From positions 1 through 34,256 of the forward strand of contig LOES01000111.1 in the NCBI GenBank assembly GCA_001515955.1: DNA of 34,256 bases, in the 5' to 3' direction. Below are positions 1 through 8,218 of the stretch, one piece after another (the first letter of the stretch is position 1; every line of letters starts with the position of its first letter). The position numbers were made by a program, and so were the translations under genes. The notes under the pieces were generated by a model. It saw only the letters and a list, made by a program, of their open reading frames with translations, was not told where the DNA came from and did not search any database. This DNA is from Clostridia bacterium BRH_c25. Its GTDB lineage: Bacteria; Bacillota_A; Clostridia; Lutisporales; Lutisporaceae.

Positions 1-1779
1 ATAGTCCGGGTCTTTCCTGCCAAGTGTAAATTCAGCAAGTCTGAGTGGATTGGAACGGAAGGAGGAGGTTTCACCGGAGGGAATCAGCTCATCGGTTGTT
101 GTAACAGGATCGGTAATATAGGTTACAACCTTTAGCAGCAAATCATCCGTCAGGGCTGGAATGCTTGGCCAATCTTTGATGTTGGGACCATACTGAAGCT
201 CTGCTTTGGAATCTGCTTTGCCCACTCCATTGAAAACGCGTTTGTCATATATGCTCTTGTTAAAGTAATATGCAGGTTTGGTGTAGGTTATGTCTATTTC
301 CGTTGCGGCGGTCAGTCTGCCACCATTTACAGCAGTAGCAGCGATGGAACGTGCGTCCATAAGAGCAACGGAAGAAAGCTGCCCTTCGTTCGGCTTGGAG
401 CCTTCACGGTTTGGAAAGTTCCTGGTGGTATGGCGGATGGAGAACCCTTGATTGGCGGGTGTATCACCTGCACCGAAGCAGGGGCCGCAGAATGCTTCAC
501 GTACGATTACGCCGGCATTCATCAGCTTCTCAACAGAACCGTTCTTTACAAGCTCTATATAAGTAGGCTGGCTGGCCGGATAAACGCTCATTGTAAAATT
601 GCCGTTTCCTGTGGATTTTCCATTCATAATGTCCGCTGCATCTATGATATTGCCGTAAGTACCCCCTGAGCAGCCTGCTATGATCCCCTGATCCACATGA
701 ATTTCACCATTTCTCACCTTGCTTGCAAGATCAAACTTTATATTGGGTGTATCAAACTGCTTAAGCCCTTCGGCTTGAACCTTGTTTATGATATCGAGCG
801 CATTCGCCTTCAGCTCCTCAATGGTATAGATATTGCTGGGATGAAATGGCATCGCAATTGTCGGTTTGACAGTAGAAAGGTCGACATGGACAAGACCGTC
901 ATAATATGCAATGTCCTGTGGTTCAATCTTGGTATAGTCCTCTACCCTGTCATGTATTTCATAATAATCCTTGACCTTCCCGTCAGTGCACCAGATGGAT
1001 GTCCAGCAGGTTGTCTCGGTTGTCATGACATCAATGCCGTTTCTGTACTCAACATCAAGATGAGCGATCCCGTCGCCGATGAATTCCATGACTTTATTTT
1101 TTACATAACCATTTTTATATACATTACCAATGATGGAAAGGGCAACGTCCTGGGGCCCAAGGCCTTTCGGGGGCTTGCCGGTGAGGTAGATGCCAATAAC
1201 CTCGGGTCTTTTCAGATCATAGGTTCTTCCTATCAGCTGTTTTGCCAGTTCACCACCGCCCTCACCCACAGCCATTGTACCCAGTGCACCATATCTTGTG
1301 TGGCTATCGGAACCAAGGATCATTCTGCCGCATTTGCTCATCATCTCCCTGTTATAAGCATGAATGACGGCTATATTGGTCGGTACATAGATGCCGCCGT
1401 ATTTTTTAGCCGCAGACAGAGCAAACATATGATCATCCTCATTGATGGTTCCGCCGACTGCACAAAGGCTGTTATGGCAGTTTGTCAGAACATACGGAAC
1501 CGGAAATTCTTCCATCCCGCTTGCCTTTGCTGTTTGAATGATACTAACATAAGTAATATCATGAGAAGTCAGAACATCAAACTTAATCTTCAAATTATCT
1601 TTGTCGCCGGTGGTATTATGGCTTTCAATAATCGAATACGCCATGGTTCCTTTTTTCGCCTGATCCTTTGTTACATCCCTGCCGGTTCTGCTTTTGATTG
1701 CCGCAGCAGCATTCCCGTCATCACAAAGGATTTCTTTTCCATTCAGCAAATATACACCAGTATCATATAATTTAACCAT
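1..1779 (-). CDS. Aconitase-family hydratase (3' end beyond the window)
   Basis: Iron-sulfur hydro-lyase of the aconitase superfamily, closest in feel to the YbhJ-type 'hydratase'. The frame is open from ATG at 1779 to the left edge, giving 593 residues; full-length relatives are roughly 650-750, so the C-terminal swivel domain is probably partly missing. Visible motifs: TNCHNS (residues 99-104), GSDSHT (156-161), and the three cluster cysteines, C370 in AGCSGG and C431/C434 in CGPC. The spacing C-x60-C-x2-C is typical of [4Fe-4S] aconitases. A strong GGAAAGGAAG site precedes the start. It is last of the visible operon with a dehydrogenase and a PrpF-like isomerase, which suggests it hydrates or isomerises a tricarboxylate or a related branched acid. 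The substrate is not determined by sequence; ordinary aconitase activity is possible. Confidence 0.9.
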   Translation of the reverse strand, partial: MVKLYDTGVYLLNGKEILCDDGNAAAAIKSRTGRDVTKDQAKKGTMAYSIIESHNTTGDKDNLKIKFDVLTSHDITYVSIIQTAKASGMEEFPVPYVLTNCHNSLCAVGGTINEDDHMFALSAAKKYGGIYVPTNIAVIHAYNREMMSKCGRMILGSDSHTRYGALGTMAVGEGGGELAKQLIGRTYDLKRPEVIGIYLTGKPPKGLGPQDVALSIIGNVYKNGYVKNKVMEFIGDGIAHLDVEYRNGIDVMTTETTCWTSIWCTDGKVKDYYEIHDRVEDYTKIEPQDIAYYDGLVHVDLSTVKPTIAMPFHPSNIYTIEELKANALDIINKVQAEGLKQFDTPNIKFDLASKVRNGEIHVDQGIIAGCSGGTYGNIIDAADIMNGKSTGNGNFTMSVYPASQPTYIELVKNGSVEKLMNAGVIVREAFCGPCFGAGDTPANQGFSIRHTTRNFPNREGSKPNEGQLSSVALMDARSIAATAVNGGRLTAATEIDITYTKPAYYFNKSIYDKRVFNGVGKADSKAELQYGPNIKDWPSIPALTDDLLLKVVTYITDPVTTTDELIPSGETSSFRSNPLRLAEFTLGRKDPDY

Positions 1780-1833
1780 TCTCTTCCTTTCCTTTCATAT
1801 CCTATAATTGACTTGTTGCTTCAGGAGTATATA

Positions 1834-2988
1834 TTATTTTTTAAGAGTTTCCAATAAGTAGTCGGTAAATTCTGCGGCGGAGGCACCTGTTTTCCGGGTG
1901 GTAATAACAACCTTGCGTTCCGTTACAGTGCAGGTTGTCAGCGCATCGTCAAGCTCCATGGCTTTTGGGATATAACCAATATGCGCCAATAGCAGTCCTA
2001 CAGCTCTGATCAAGCTGCAAGGATCGGCATAATCACCCCTGCCGTTGTTGATCAAGAATGGAGCCGTACCATGAATCGTCTCGAAAACAGCGTACCTTTT
2101 CCCAAGGTTTGCGCTGCCGGCTGTACCCAGCCCGCCTTGAATCTCAGCAGCGATATCGGTAATAATATCTCCGTATAAATTGGGAAGCACAAAAACCTGT
2201 AAGCCTTCATTAAACTCCGGATCAGCCAGCTTTGATGCTGTTGCATCCACAAATCTTTCCTGAATATCAATATCAGGATACTCTTCCCCAACCTTTCTAC
2301 AGGCCTTTATAAAGTTACCGTCCGTTAACTTAACAATATTGGCCTTGGTTACCACTGTAATGTTTTTCTTTCCGTTGGCTTTGGCATATTCGAAAGCCAC
2401 TCTCGCAATCCTCTCAGAGCCCTGCTTCGTTTCCACGACAAAATCCATTGCCAAATCCTCATTAACCTGGATACCCTTGTTTCCCAGAATGTAAGCTCCC
2501 TCAATGTTTTCTCTGAAAAACGCCCATTCTATGTTCTTTTCAGGAATCTTCACAGTCCTTACACTTGCAAACAAGTCCAGTTCACGCCTTAGTGCAGCAT
2601 TTGCACTAGGCAGATTTGGCCATAGGTCGGTAGCTTTAGGGGTAACTGTGGGTCCCTTCAATATAACATTGCAGGCTTTTATTGCCATAAGCACATCATC
2701 CGGGACTGACTGCATCATTGCAGAGCGGTTTTCAATAGTCAAACCGTCAATCGTTCTGATTTCCACTTTTTTGTCTGCTATTTCTTTTTCCAACATATGA
2801 TTTAATACCCTCAGTGCCTGTTCCATAATGATAGGGCCGATACCGTCACCCGGCAAGATGCCAATAATTATTTTTTCAAGCACTTTAAAGTCTGTAAATC
2901 CGTCCTCACCTTTCATCCTTTCAATTCTTTTCAATTCAGAATCAATCAGCACTTCCAGCCTCTGGGACGCCTCTCTTTTTTCGCTCAT
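1834..2988 (-). CDS. Isocitrate/isopropylmalate dehydrogenase family protein
   Basis: NAD(P)-dependent decarboxylating beta-hydroxyacid dehydrogenase, 384 residues. I chose the internal ATG at 2988 (MSEKREAS) because GAGAGGAG sits 8 bp upstream; the longer frame starting at 3021 adds 11 residues without a ribosome binding site. Family motifs: GILPGDGIGP (nucleotide-binding start), SANAALRRELDLFASVRTV (substrate phosphate/carboxylate arm of the isocitrate and homoisocitrate type), FFRENIEGAY, VVTKANIVKLTDGNF, NLYGDIITDIAAEIQGGLG and FETIHGTAP. The S-x-N-x-x-LR arm resembles isocitrate dehydrogenase more than isopropylmalate dehydrogenase. An extra N-terminal segment of about 40 residues, rich in charged residues, precedes the fold. 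Flanked by the hydratase and the PrpF-like gene, it probably oxidises the hydrated product to a 2-oxoacid. Cofactor choice is not clear. Confidence 0.9.
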   Translation of the reverse strand: MSEKREASQRLEVLIDSELKRIERMKGEDGFTDFKVLEKIIIGILPGDGIGPIIMEQALRVLNHMLEKEIADKKVEIRTIDGLTIENRSAMMQSVPDDVLMAIKACNVILKGPTVTPKATDLWPNLPSANAALRRELDLFASVRTVKIPEKNIEWAFFRENIEGAYILGNKGIQVNEDLAMDFVVETKQGSERIARVAFEYAKANGKKNITVVTKANIVKLTDGNFIKACRKVGEEYPDIDIQERFVDATASKLADPEFNEGLQVFVLPNLYGDIITDIAAEIQGGLGTAGSANLGKRYAVFETIHGTAPFLINNGRGDYADPCSLIRAVGLLLAHIGYIPKAMELDDALTTCTVTERKVVITTRKTGASAAEFTDYLLETLKK

Positions 2989-3058
2989 AATCAAAACTCC
3001 TCTCACCGTTACTTTTGGCACAATTATTTTGACTGCACTTCAAAGATATAAATATTTA

Positions 3059-4189
3059 CTAATCTCTGATATAGACATATCCGTCCATAATCTTTCTGGC
3101 GGTTCTCTGACCAGCGATACCGTTAAAATGGATTTCTCCTCCATCAAATTCATAATCTACATATACCTTCATAACTCCGCTTGGATGTCCAATCCTCACA
3201 CTGTCGGTCAGTTTTTTGCCCTGAAGGTAGCTCTGCAGGATACAGCCCTCTAGAAATGCGGCACCTCCGATTGCAATTGCACCTGTCAGGGGAGCAGCTT
3301 TATGTATTGCGCCGGCAGATACTACCCGTACGCAGATATCCATGTCCTCTTTCTTTACAGTTCGACCGGCAATATCGTTGTAATCCATTGGCGGTGAAAG
3401 TATTACAAGCTTTGGAGAACCAGCTGTCTCTGCTGCGGCGTCCTGCCATTTTTCCACTAGGCCCAAATTTTGTGCTATCGTCCCTCTTATGCGCTCAACG
3501 GTATCCAGAAGCTTTTTATCGCTATTCAGCTTTTCAGGCAGTTCTTCACCTTTTATACCAATATCGGCCCTGTGCACAAACACAAAGACATTGGAAAGGT
3601 CTACTGCTGATACCGATATGCGCCCCAGGCCTTCGACATCAATATTGTCGGTTGCTTTTCCCGTAGGAAAAAGCTTTCCTGTCTTTGCTCCTGCAGGGTT
3701 AAGAAAATTGACCTTCAGCTCTGCGCCTGTACCGTCTATTCCGGCAATGGCACAGTCACCGTCTTCTTCCACAATACCATCCCTGGTAGGAACAAATTCC
3801 TCAATCACTGTATTCGAGTTCAAATTCAGCATCCGCACCTTAGTGATGGGTTTGTCCACCTGGACAAGTCCTTGTGCAATTGCAAAGGGGCCGACTGCAG
3901 AGGTCATATTACCGCAATTTGCGGAGTAATCCACAATCTTTTTTCCGACTAATACCTGCGCAACAAGATATTCAACATCAATACCGGGCTGCCGGCTGGG
4001 AGAAACGATTAGAATTTTGTTATTGGATGAAACCGTTCCCCCAAGTCCGTCAATCTGCTTTGGATCAGGGCTGCCCATTATTTTCAGGAATATTTCATCC
4101 CATTGTTTTTTGTCTCCAGGCAAATCCTTCTTCTGAAGGATGGCACCTTTACTCGTACCGCCTCTCATATAGACACAGGGTATTTTCAC
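3059..4189 (-). CDS. PrpF-family isomerase (aconitate/methylaconitate type)
   Basis: 376-residue protein of the PrpF family (diaminopimelate-epimerase fold), which moves double bonds or performs cis-trans isomerisation on 2-methylaconitate, aconitate, methylitaconate or oxalomesaconate. The N-terminus YMRGGTSKG is the family signature; YSANCGNMTSAVGPFA places a cysteine (C92) at the position of the DapF-fold catalytic cysteine, and GHPSGVMKV lies in the C-terminal half. The start is GTG at 4189, supported by GGATGAGGT upstream. It is the first gene of the operon, reading from the promoter at 4249-4277. With an aconitase-like hydratase and an isocitrate-dehydrogenase-like enzyme downstream, an aconitate isomerase feeding trans-aconitate to 2-oxoglutarate is a reasonable guess. 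Methylaconitate chemistry is less likely because no methylcitrate genes are in view. Confidence 0.9.
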   Translation of the reverse strand: MKIPCVYMRGGTSKGAILQKKDLPGDKKQWDEIFLKIMGSPDPKQIDGLGGTVSSNNKILIVSPSRQPGIDVEYLVAQVLVGKKIVDYSANCGNMTSAVGPFAIAQGLVQVDKPITKVRMLNLNSNTVIEEFVPTRDGIVEEDGDCAIAGIDGTGAELKVNFLNPAGAKTGKLFPTGKATDNIDVEGLGRISVSAVDLSNVFVFVHRADIGIKGEELPEKLNSDKKLLDTVERIRGTIAQNLGLVEKWQDAAAETAGSPKLVILSPPMDYNDIAGRTVKKEDMDICVRVVSAGAIHKAAPLTGAIAIGGAAFLEGCILQSYLQGKKLTDSVRIGHPSGVMKVYVDYEFDGGEIHFNGIAGQRTARKIMDGYVYIRD

Positions 4190-4221
4190 TTACCTCATCC
4201 CTTTCAAAAATGCATTTTATC

Positions 4222-4253
4222 ATAATGTATACATGTATACATGTATACATTAT
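4222..4253. promoter_or_regulatory. Palindromic operator of three ATGTATAC units
   Basis: A perfect 32-bp palindrome built from three head-to-tail copies of ATGTATAC (from 4225, 4233 and 4241) plus flanks. It begins inside the -10 element and covers the transcription start of the PrpF-like operon, so a bound protein would block initiation. TGTATACA-type cores are typical of GntR-superfamily sites, but no regulator gene adjoins it and the binding protein is unknown. Confidence 0.65.
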
Positions 4254-4277
4254 AAATTATAGCTATAATAATTGCAA
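4249..4277 (-). promoter_or_regulatory. Sigma-A promoter of the prpF-like operon
   Basis: Reading the minus strand: TTGCAA (4277-4272), 17 bp spacer, TATAAT (4254-4249). The start should fall near 4242, about 50 bp ahead of the GTG at 4189 and inside the palindromic operator. Confidence 0.75.
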
Positions 4278-4334
4278 GATTATATTAGAGTAACCCTATG
4301 GCACTCCGCAAAAGCATTCGAAAGGTCTATGATT

Positions 4335-4366
4335 AAAAAAACTCCAGTTTCATCTGGAGTTTTTTT
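4335..4366 (-). terminator. Terminator after the NifX-like gene (bidirectional form)
   Basis: ACTCCAG/CTGGAGT stem (4341-4347 with 4354-4360), 6-nt loop, flanked by a run of A on one side and T on the other, so it could act in both directions. It ends the DUF134-Mrp-NifX operon and insulates it from the promoter of the next operon. Confidence 0.9.
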
Positions 4367-4387
4367 AATCATAGCTATTTTTATAAA

Positions 4388-4744
4388 CTAATGTCCGCAT
4401 TCATCATGGTGCTGATGTTCATGACAAACAGAGCCTGCAGATTTAAGCATACCCTGCAAATATTGTTCTGCGGCATTCTTCGCATTTCCCATTGCTCCTG
4501 TTATTACCTCTATACCTTTATCATTAAATATTTCAACTGCTCCTCCGCCCATTCCTCCGGAAATAATAACATTAACTCCCATATCATTTAAGAAATTGGG
4601 TAAGAAGCCGGGCTTATGCCCGGGGTTTCCAACAGACTCGCTCTTAACAATCTGATTGTTTTGTGCATCAAAAATAATAAAGCTTTCGCAATGGCCAAAA
4701 TGCTGTGTGACCATTCCATTATCACTTGCTACTGCAATTTTCAT
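4388..4744 (-). CDS. NifX/NifB-type dinitrogenase iron-molybdenum cofactor family protein
   Basis: 118-residue member of the Nitro_FeMo-Co family (NifX/NafY and the C-terminal part of NifB; MTH1175-like stand-alone forms are common in anaerobes without nitrogenase). It shows MKIAVASDNGMVTQHFGHCESF at the N-terminus, typical of the family, then SGGMGGGAVEIFNDKGIEV in the middle. The tail ends HEHQHHDECGH, a histidine/cysteine-rich metal-binding end. Its ATG overlaps the stop of the upstream Mrp gene (ATGA), so the two are translationally coupled. Likely role: binding or passing on an iron-sulfur or metal cluster with the Mrp ATPase. No nif structural genes are in view, so nitrogen fixation cannot be inferred. 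Confidence 0.9.
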   Translation of the reverse strand: MKIAVASDNGMVTQHFGHCESFIIFDAQNNQIVKSESVGNPGHKPGFLPNFLNDMGVNVIISGGMGGGAVEIFNDKGIEVITGAMGNAKNAAEQYLQGMLKSAGSVCHEHQHHDECGH

Positions 4745-5583
4745 TTTTTCTCCTCCATTTTTTCTAAAACCACCGGTATATTATCAAGCCAATTACCGTC
4801 AAAAAGTTCAATCATTCCTCTGTCACAGGCCGCAGCGATTTTGGGATCGATCGGCAGCTTCCCAAGAATGTCTAAATTATGCTTTTGAGCTATATCCTCA
4901 ATATGACTTTCTCCGAATATTTTGTGCTCTTTATCACAGTCCGGGCATTTGAAATATGACATGTTCTCAACCAGTCCGATGATTGGTATGTTCATCATCT
5001 CCGCCATCTTGACAGCCTTGGATACAATCATGGAAACCAGCTCCTGCGGTGAGGTTACAATAATAATCCCATCTACAGCTATGGATTGAAATACTGTAAG
5101 GGGCACATCACCTGTTCCCGGCGGCATATCAATAAACATAAAATCTACATCTCTCCATATTACCTCTGTCCAGAACTGTTTGACTGTTCCGCCAATTAGC
5201 GGCCCCCTCCATACTACAGGCTCTGTGTCATTTTCCAACAGCAGGTTAATCGACATGATTTCGATACCTGTTTTGCTTCTTGCAGGAAAAAGGCCCAGCT
5301 CATTCCCCATCGCTTTCTCTTTGATACCAAAAGCTTTTGGTATGGACGGTCCTGTTATATCCGCATCAAGGATAGCTGTGTTAAAGCCTCTTCTTTTCAT
5401 CATTACCGCCAGCATGGAGGTTACCAGGGATTTGCCTACTCCTCCTTTGCCGCTTATAACACCAATAACTTTCTTAATATTACTCAGCTCATGGGGCTTC
5501 TCGGAAAAATCTACTTTCTCTTCTTTTCTATCAGCGCAGTCATCGCCGCATGCACTGCAATTTTGATTGCAACTTTCGCTCAT
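4741..5583 (-). CDS. Mrp/Nbp35 family iron-sulfur carrier ATPase
   Basis: 280-residue P-loop ATPase of the Mrp/ApbC/Nbp35 group, which assembles and transfers [4Fe-4S] clusters in the cytoplasm. The N-terminus has four cysteines (C5, C9, C12, C16), the Nbp35-type cluster site. The deviant Walker A GKGGVGKS is at residues 45-52; DADITGPSIPKAFG and FMFIDMPPGTGDVPLT follow, the latter being the Mrp signature. A CPDC pair sits near residue 214, the conserved dimer-bridging cluster site. The start is supported by a GGAG-like site and a 29-bp gap to the DUF134 gene. It is coupled by a 4-bp overlap to the NifX-like gene. Confidence 0.95.
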   Translation of the reverse strand: MSESCNQNCSACGDDCADRKEEKVDFSEKPHELSNIKKVIGVISGKGGVGKSLVTSMLAVMMKRRGFNTAILDADITGPSIPKAFGIKEKAMGNELGLFPARSKTGIEIMSINLLLENDTEPVVWRGPLIGGTVKQFWTEVIWRDVDFMFIDMPPGTGDVPLTVFQSIAVDGIIIVTSPQELVSMIVSKAVKMAEMMNIPIIGLVENMSYFKCPDCDKEHKIFGESHIEDIAQKHNLDILGKLPIDPKIAAACDRGMIELFDGNWLDNIPVVLEKMEEKK

Positions 5584-5612
5584 GTTTTTATCTCCTTACA
5601 TATTTATATTTT

Positions 5613-5981
5613 TCACTTGATATCTTCATCTTCTCTGCCAAACCTGTGCCTTTTGCAGCCACCACAGCCACATGATTTTTCAAGGCCGTCACAAAGCTGG
5701 TAATCTCCACCCTCTATTCTTAATACTTTCCCATTCACCAGAGACTCTGCAAGTTTCCTTCTCGCATCATTATAAATTCCCTGGACAGTTGTTCGTGCTA
5801 TATTCATTTGCTTGGCGCACTCTTCCTGTGTATACTCCTCCAGGTCAATCAGCCGAATCGTTTCATACTCATCAATAGTCATGGTCACAAAATGTTCTTG
5901 ATTAATTGATGCGTTAAGGGGCCCAAAGCGGTCACTTTCCGGCAAGCAGCACACTTTTCTCCATTTTCTCGGCCTCGGCAT
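5613..5981 (-). CDS. DUF134 (UPF0251) DNA-binding protein
   Basis: 122-residue DUF134 protein. [15 protein letters not shown] opens the sequence as in nearly all members; residues 35-80 ([19 protein letters not shown] and onward through [22 protein letters not shown]) form a helix-turn-helix like sigma-70 region 4. The end is cysteine-rich ([15 protein letters not shown]), suggesting metal or cluster sensing. GAGGTG lies upstream of ATG 5981. As first gene of the operon with Mrp and NifX-like genes, it is the obvious candidate to read the inverted repeat around its own promoter. That regulatory role is inference. Confidence 0.9.
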   Translation of the reverse strand: MPRPRKWRKVCCLPESDRFGPLNASINQEHFVTMTIDEYETIRLIDLEEYTQEECAKQMNIARTTVQGIYNDARRKLAESLVNGKVLRIEGGDYQLCDGLEKSCGCGGCKRHRFGREDEDIK

Positions 5982-6025
5982 GATTCATTCACCTCTTTTC
6001 CCTCTATCAGCATTGCTTTTATTAG

Positions 6026-6083
6026 TTATTGACATATGCCACTTTAAATTATTATAACCCGTTTTTCCGGCATATGTCAATAA
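6026..6083. promoter_or_regulatory. 15-bp inverted repeat around the DUF134 promoter
   Basis: TTATTGACATATGCC (6026-6040) and its exact reverse complement (6069-6083) are 28 bp apart. The right arm contains the -35 hexamer; the left arm lies just past the expected start. Candidate autoregulatory operator pair of the DUF134 protein; a DNA-level site is more likely than an RNA hairpin because one arm is upstream of the transcript. Confidence 0.6.
6051..6080 (-). promoter_or_regulatory. Sigma-A promoter of the DUF134-mrp-nifX operon
   Basis: Minus strand: consensus TTGACA (6080-6075) with TATAAT (6056-6051) at 18 bp, or TTATAA at 17 bp. Confidence 0.8.
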
Positions 6084-6114
6084 GGCAAGTGCCAATCCGC
6101 TCCAATATAAGTTT

Positions 6115-6143
6115 AAGCCCCGGGAGTTTGTCTCCCGGGGCTT
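6115..6143 (-). terminator. Terminator after the asparaginase gene
   Basis: A perfect 12-bp GC-rich stem (AAGCCCCGGGAG with CTCCCGGGGCTT), 5-nt loop. The U-tract is poor on both strands, but it follows the asparaginase stop by about 20 bp and is the only hairpin there. Confidence 0.75.
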
Positions 6144-6161
6144 CCATCTCACCTGACTGCT

Positions 6162-7175
6162 TCATGAGTGCTTTTTTAATGTAAAGAATGGCTTAATCAT
6201 TCCAATAACTTCTTTTTTCATGTTCTTAATCGGAGTTTCTACGTAATTTGAAAGCTCTTTGTAGATTCCCTCATTGCCAATGCCTAACTGTCTGAATACC
6301 TCCATCATTGCTACCATTACCGCACGCCCGTTTCCATCCTCAGCTTTTATTGCAATACCCAGGTCGGTTTCCAAATCTCCGACGCATTGAACACCTTCTG
6401 CTCCTGCCTTGGATACAACCCTGCCTTTAAATGCTCTCATTATATCAGTATCGAAACGGTCCTTTCCTGCAACCAGCTCAGGATGAGCTATCATAGCATC
6501 CCTTATAGTTTTAAGAGCTTGAGAGTGCTTACCGCCTTTAATTCCATCCGGATCAGCCAAATACGCAAATCCAAGGGCAATATAATTTAGTGGCAGCTGA
6601 TGAACAGGTACACCACAACCATCTATTCCTATCCCGATTTTATCCTTGGGATAACAAAGAAGCTCAGAGATAATATCGAGAATTCTCTGCTGGACAGGAT
6701 GATCCAACAGATAATAATTATCTGAATCCTCCTTTAAATGAACAGCAGTAGCAATCATTCCGGAATGCTTGCCTGAACAGTTGCTGTAAACAGGAGACAG
6801 GTCCTTTTCCTCTTTTATTAATGCTTTGTAGCTATCCAAATCCCTTGGAATATGGGTCCCGCATTTTAAAGCACTTTCAGACTTTCCAACCCTTTCCAAA
6901 ATCGACAGAATCCTTGAGCGATGTATGGGCTCTCCATTATGAGAGGCACACATCACTGCAATATCCTCAGATTCCAGCTTGAAAGCAGCTGCAGTACCTG
7001 TTTCGATTATAGGAATTGCCTGTATCGGCTTCATGGATGAACGGGCAAAGGTAGCGTGGGCCGGATTCCCATAGGAATAAAGAAGCTCCCCCTTTCCATT
7101 TACAACAGCAATGTGTATATGATGCTGACTTTCTATATAACCGTCACGATAAACATTAACCCCTGGTTCATTCAT
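6162..7175 (-). CDS. Asparaginase of the PF06089 (Rhizobium etli type) family
   Basis: 337-residue asparaginase-II-like protein that would convert L-asparagine to aspartate and ammonia. It keeps the serine-lysine pairs and zinc-site residues known for R. etli ReAV, shifted by two: S46 and K49 in ARSSMKP, S78 in CASHNG, C133 and K136 in SNCSGKHSG, C187 in DGCGVP; K256 in SKAGAEG is the probable second lysine. A good AAGGAGG site precedes ATG 7175. It lies about 86 bp after oppF on the same strand and is probably read from the opp operon, though the AT-rich gap could hold a weak promoter. It fits with peptide uptake followed by deamidation of released asparagine. Substrate specificity is not proven. 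Confidence 0.88.
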   Translation of the reverse strand: MNEPGVNVYRDGYIESQHHIHIAVVNGKGELLYSYGNPAHATFARSSMKPIQAIPIIETGTAAAFKLESEDIAVMCASHNGEPIHRSRILSILERVGKSESALKCGTHIPRDLDSYKALIKEEKDLSPVYSNCSGKHSGMIATAVHLKEDSDNYYLLDHPVQQRILDIISELLCYPKDKIGIGIDGCGVPVHQLPLNYIALGFAYLADPDGIKGGKHSQALKTIRDAMIAHPELVAGKDRFDTDIMRAFKGRVVSKAGAEGVQCVGDLETDLGIAIKAEDGNGRAVMVAMMEVFRQLGIGNEGIYKELSNYVETPIKNMKKEVIGMIKPFFTLKKHS

Positions 7176-7261
7176 AATTTTCCTCCTTATGTAATTGTGC
7201 GTTTTGCTCTACTATAATATTATACAAATTCTTTTATAATGCATAGGAAAGTATCAATCCA

Positions 7262-8218
7262 CTAATATAAATGACAAGCAACCATATGGTCCTTCTCCAT
7301 TTCCTTGAAATCAGGGCGGATCTCCTTGCATCGGGGCATTGCCACCGGGCATCGGGTGTGGAAGGCACAACCGGTCGGAGGATTCATCGGGCTTGGAACA
7401 TCCCCCTCAAGAATAATCCGCTTTCGGGTAAGCTCAACCTTGGGATCCGGAATCGGTATGGCAGATAACAACGCCTTCGAATAAGGATGCAGAGGATTTT
7501 TGTAAAAATGTGAGCTCGGAGCTATTTCCATCATATTACCAAGATACATCACCCCAACCCGGTCGGAAATATGCTTCACCATTGATAAATCATGAGCTAT
7601 AAATAAATATGTTATATTACGGTTTTTTTGAAGCTCCTTCATCAGATTGACTACCTGTGCCTGTATAGATACATCCAATGCAGAAATGGGTTCATCTGCT
7701 ATAATAAATTCAGGTTCAACTGCCAATGCACGTGCGATTCCTATCCTTTGACGCTGGCCACCTGAAAACTCATGGGGAAATCTATTGGCATGCTCCTTAT
7801 TAAGTCCTACTGTCTCCAGAAGGTTAAAAACTTTTTCCTGACGTTCCTTGCCCTTTGCAAGACCATGAATATCCATACCATGGGCAATAATATCCATAAC
7901 TGTCATTCTGGGATTTAGTGATGAATAGGGATCCTGGAATATCATCTGCATCTCACGGTTAAATTTTTTTCTTTCACTTTCCGCCAGATTTTGGACATTC
8001 CTGCCTTTAAAAATAACCTCTCCACCGTTAGCCTTGTATAGATTGATTATTGTTCTTCCGGTAGTGGATTTTCCACACCCTGATTCTCCTACCAGGCCCA
8101 GAATCTCTCCTTTTTCAATTGAAAAACTTACTCCGTCAACGGCCTTAACTGTATTTTTGCCTTGGCTGAAATATTTCTTTAGATTCCTAACCTCTAGTAT
8201 AGTTTCGCCATTCATCAT
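7262..8218 (-). CDS. oppF: Oligopeptide ABC transporter ATPase OppF
   Basis: 318-residue cytoplasmic ATPase of a peptide importer. Walker A GESGCGKSTTG, Q-loop region QMIFQDPYSSLNPRMTV, ABC signature FSGGQRQR and Walker B FIIADEPISALDVS are all intact, followed by the oligopeptide-transporter C-terminal extension with the cysteine pattern CAFHTRCPVAMPRC, which can hold an iron-sulfur cluster in some members. I start at ATG 8218 (MMNGETILEV), which overlaps the oppD stop; the longer frame to 8281 lies wholly inside oppD. GGAAGGTGG is the ribosome binding site. Confidence 0.93.
   Translation of the reverse strand: MMNGETILEVRNLKKYFSQGKNTVKAVDGVSFSIEKGEILGLVGESGCGKSTTGRTIINLYKANGGEVIFKGRNVQNLAESERKKFNREMQMIFQDPYSSLNPRMTVMDIIAHGMDIHGLAKGKERQEKVFNLLETVGLNKEHANRFPHEFSGGQRQRIGIARALAVEPEFIIADEPISALDVSIQAQVVNLMKELQKNRNITYLFIAHDLSMVKHISDRVGVMYLGNMMEIAPSSHFYKNPLHPYSKALLSAIPIPDPKVELTRKRIILEGDVPSPMNPPTGCAFHTRCPVAMPRCKEIRPDFKEMEKDHMVACHLY

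Noticed and set aside
697..1770. 357-codon open frame on the plus strand
   Set aside because: It is antisense to the aconitase-like gene, which carries all family motifs; the plus-strand product has no recognisable domain and no ribosome site.
4222..4253. Possible CRISPR or microsatellite array
   Set aside because: Only three contiguous 8-bp units without spacers, placed on a promoter; an operator explains it better.
4388..5981. Nitrogen fixation cluster
   Set aside because: NifX-like, Mrp and DUF134 proteins are common in anaerobes without nitrogenase, and no nifHDK or nifB is present.
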